Source of the DNA: Saprospiraceae bacterium
GTDB taxonomy: Bacteria > Bacteroidota > Bacteroidia > Chitinophagales > Saprospiraceae
Assembly (NCBI GenBank): GCA_016717145.1
Contig: JADKGD010000017.1
Span: 93,501 to 157,500, forward strand
DNA: 64,000 nt
Direction of reading: 5' to 3'
The notes beneath the pieces were generated by a model. That model ran no database searches, was not told the DNA's origin, and worked only from the letters and a program-made list of their open reading frames with translations. Below, piece after piece: positions 63,718-64,000 of this stretch. The position numbers were made by a program, and so were the translations under genes. Numbering within the stretch: the first letter of the stretch is position 1; every line of letters begins with the position of its first letter.

Positions 63718-64000
63718 TTTTTTTGTTTTTGTGCACTATAGTGGCTTTCAGTCGCTTACTACCGCCCTGGAGGCATCCACTTCACATCGCTGGTGTTTAG
63801 GCGATTTCCAACAAGATTGATTGTTAAGCTTTACGGTTGAATTTTTGGCACAAATAAATAAGTTCCGTAAATGCAATTACATCTAATGAAATGTCTGGAC
63901 ATCTTTCTAATTCATAAATTGATCAAAGTATAGTTTATATTTGGTTTTGGCAACTGATTATCAAAGAACTACAAAATTATATTCTAAATTATAATACTGA
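63718..64000. other. Terminal interval without a recognisable gene; includes a GC-richer patch at ~63735-63810
   Basis: After crtB the DNA turns from AT-rich to a patch of about 75 bp clearly richer in G+C, containing small inverted repeats (ATCGC/GCGAT near 63785-63810). No frame, tRNA or known RNA fits. It could be the end of a structured RNA, a small repeat element or part of a gene beyond the edge; I cannot tell which. Confidence 0.3.

Overview
The window is AT-rich chromosomal DNA from a member of the Bacteroidota, most likely of the Saprospiria/Saprospiraceae type. The evidence is type IX secretion system (T9SS) C-terminal sorting domains, a gliding-motility-type (CHU_C) C-terminal domain, a PorP/SprF-family protein, Bacteroidota promoters of the TTTG-N20-TAnnTTTG kind, few Shine-Dalgarno sequences, many TTG starts, and a C-terminally extended ribosomal protein S1. 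No rRNA, tRNA, insertion sequence, prophage or CRISPR array was seen.

Layout. 1-5719: the 3' part of a giant T9SS surface protein, made of about 16 near-identical 249-bp (83-residue) repeats, three SdrD-B-like domains, an FN3-like module and a sorting domain; its frame is disturbed at three places. 6058-8077 (-): a compact iscS-iscU-iscA operon. 8293-12374 (-): a CHU_C surface protein, lptC and a CNNM/CBS transporter. 12647-18216 (-): a giant PKD-repeat CHU_C protein split by one frameshift. 18726-21846 (-): a class A penicillin-binding protein, a decayed lipoprotein copy and an intact small lipoprotein. 22129-24106 (+): rsmI and an M16 protease. 24222-28530 (-): an unknown secreted protein and a BNR/VPS10-like protein. 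28780-30559 (+): two overlapping methyltransferases. 30613-33109 (-): a DUF5916 outer-membrane protein in three frames. 33309-37978 (+): aspS, hisS, gatA. 38154-45314: a LysM lytic transglycosylase with tandem promoters, a T9SS serine hydrolase, Sua5, an amidohydrolase, a GSCFA protein and an SPFH protein. 45615-48032 (+): an undescribed pair, one member being a cytosolic trypsin-like protease joined to a zinc ribbon and a YbjN-like tail. 48165-50882 (+): PorP/SprF, bactofilin, AtpZ, an AtpI-like protein and a biotin carrier. 50889-55736: a split CAP protein, a ROK kinase, a small acidic protein, a DUF1456 half-protein, coaX, an unknown protein and a glycosyltransferase. 55906-58828 (+): two small lipoproteins, one a clear Kunitz/BPTI domain with Lys at P1, and a TonB-dependent receptor. 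58997-63717 (+): ribosomal protein S1 and the carotenoid genes crtI-crtB.

How it fits together. Most genes are housekeeping (Fe-S assembly, aminoacyl-tRNA synthesis, cell wall, LPS export, CoA, tRNA modification) mixed with a rich secreted and surface repertoire. A recurring oddity is that at least four protein-coding loci (PKD protein, DUF5916 protein, CAP protein, the gene before coaX) are each restored by adding single bases to A/T runs, and the repeat adhesin also carries single-base indels. The simplest reading is systematic homopolymer undercalling in the underlying assembly; homopolymer slippage in surface-protein genes is the biological alternative. The most interesting biology is the protease/YbjN pair at 45615-48032 and the predicted trypsin-inhibitor lipoprotein at 56252-56497.
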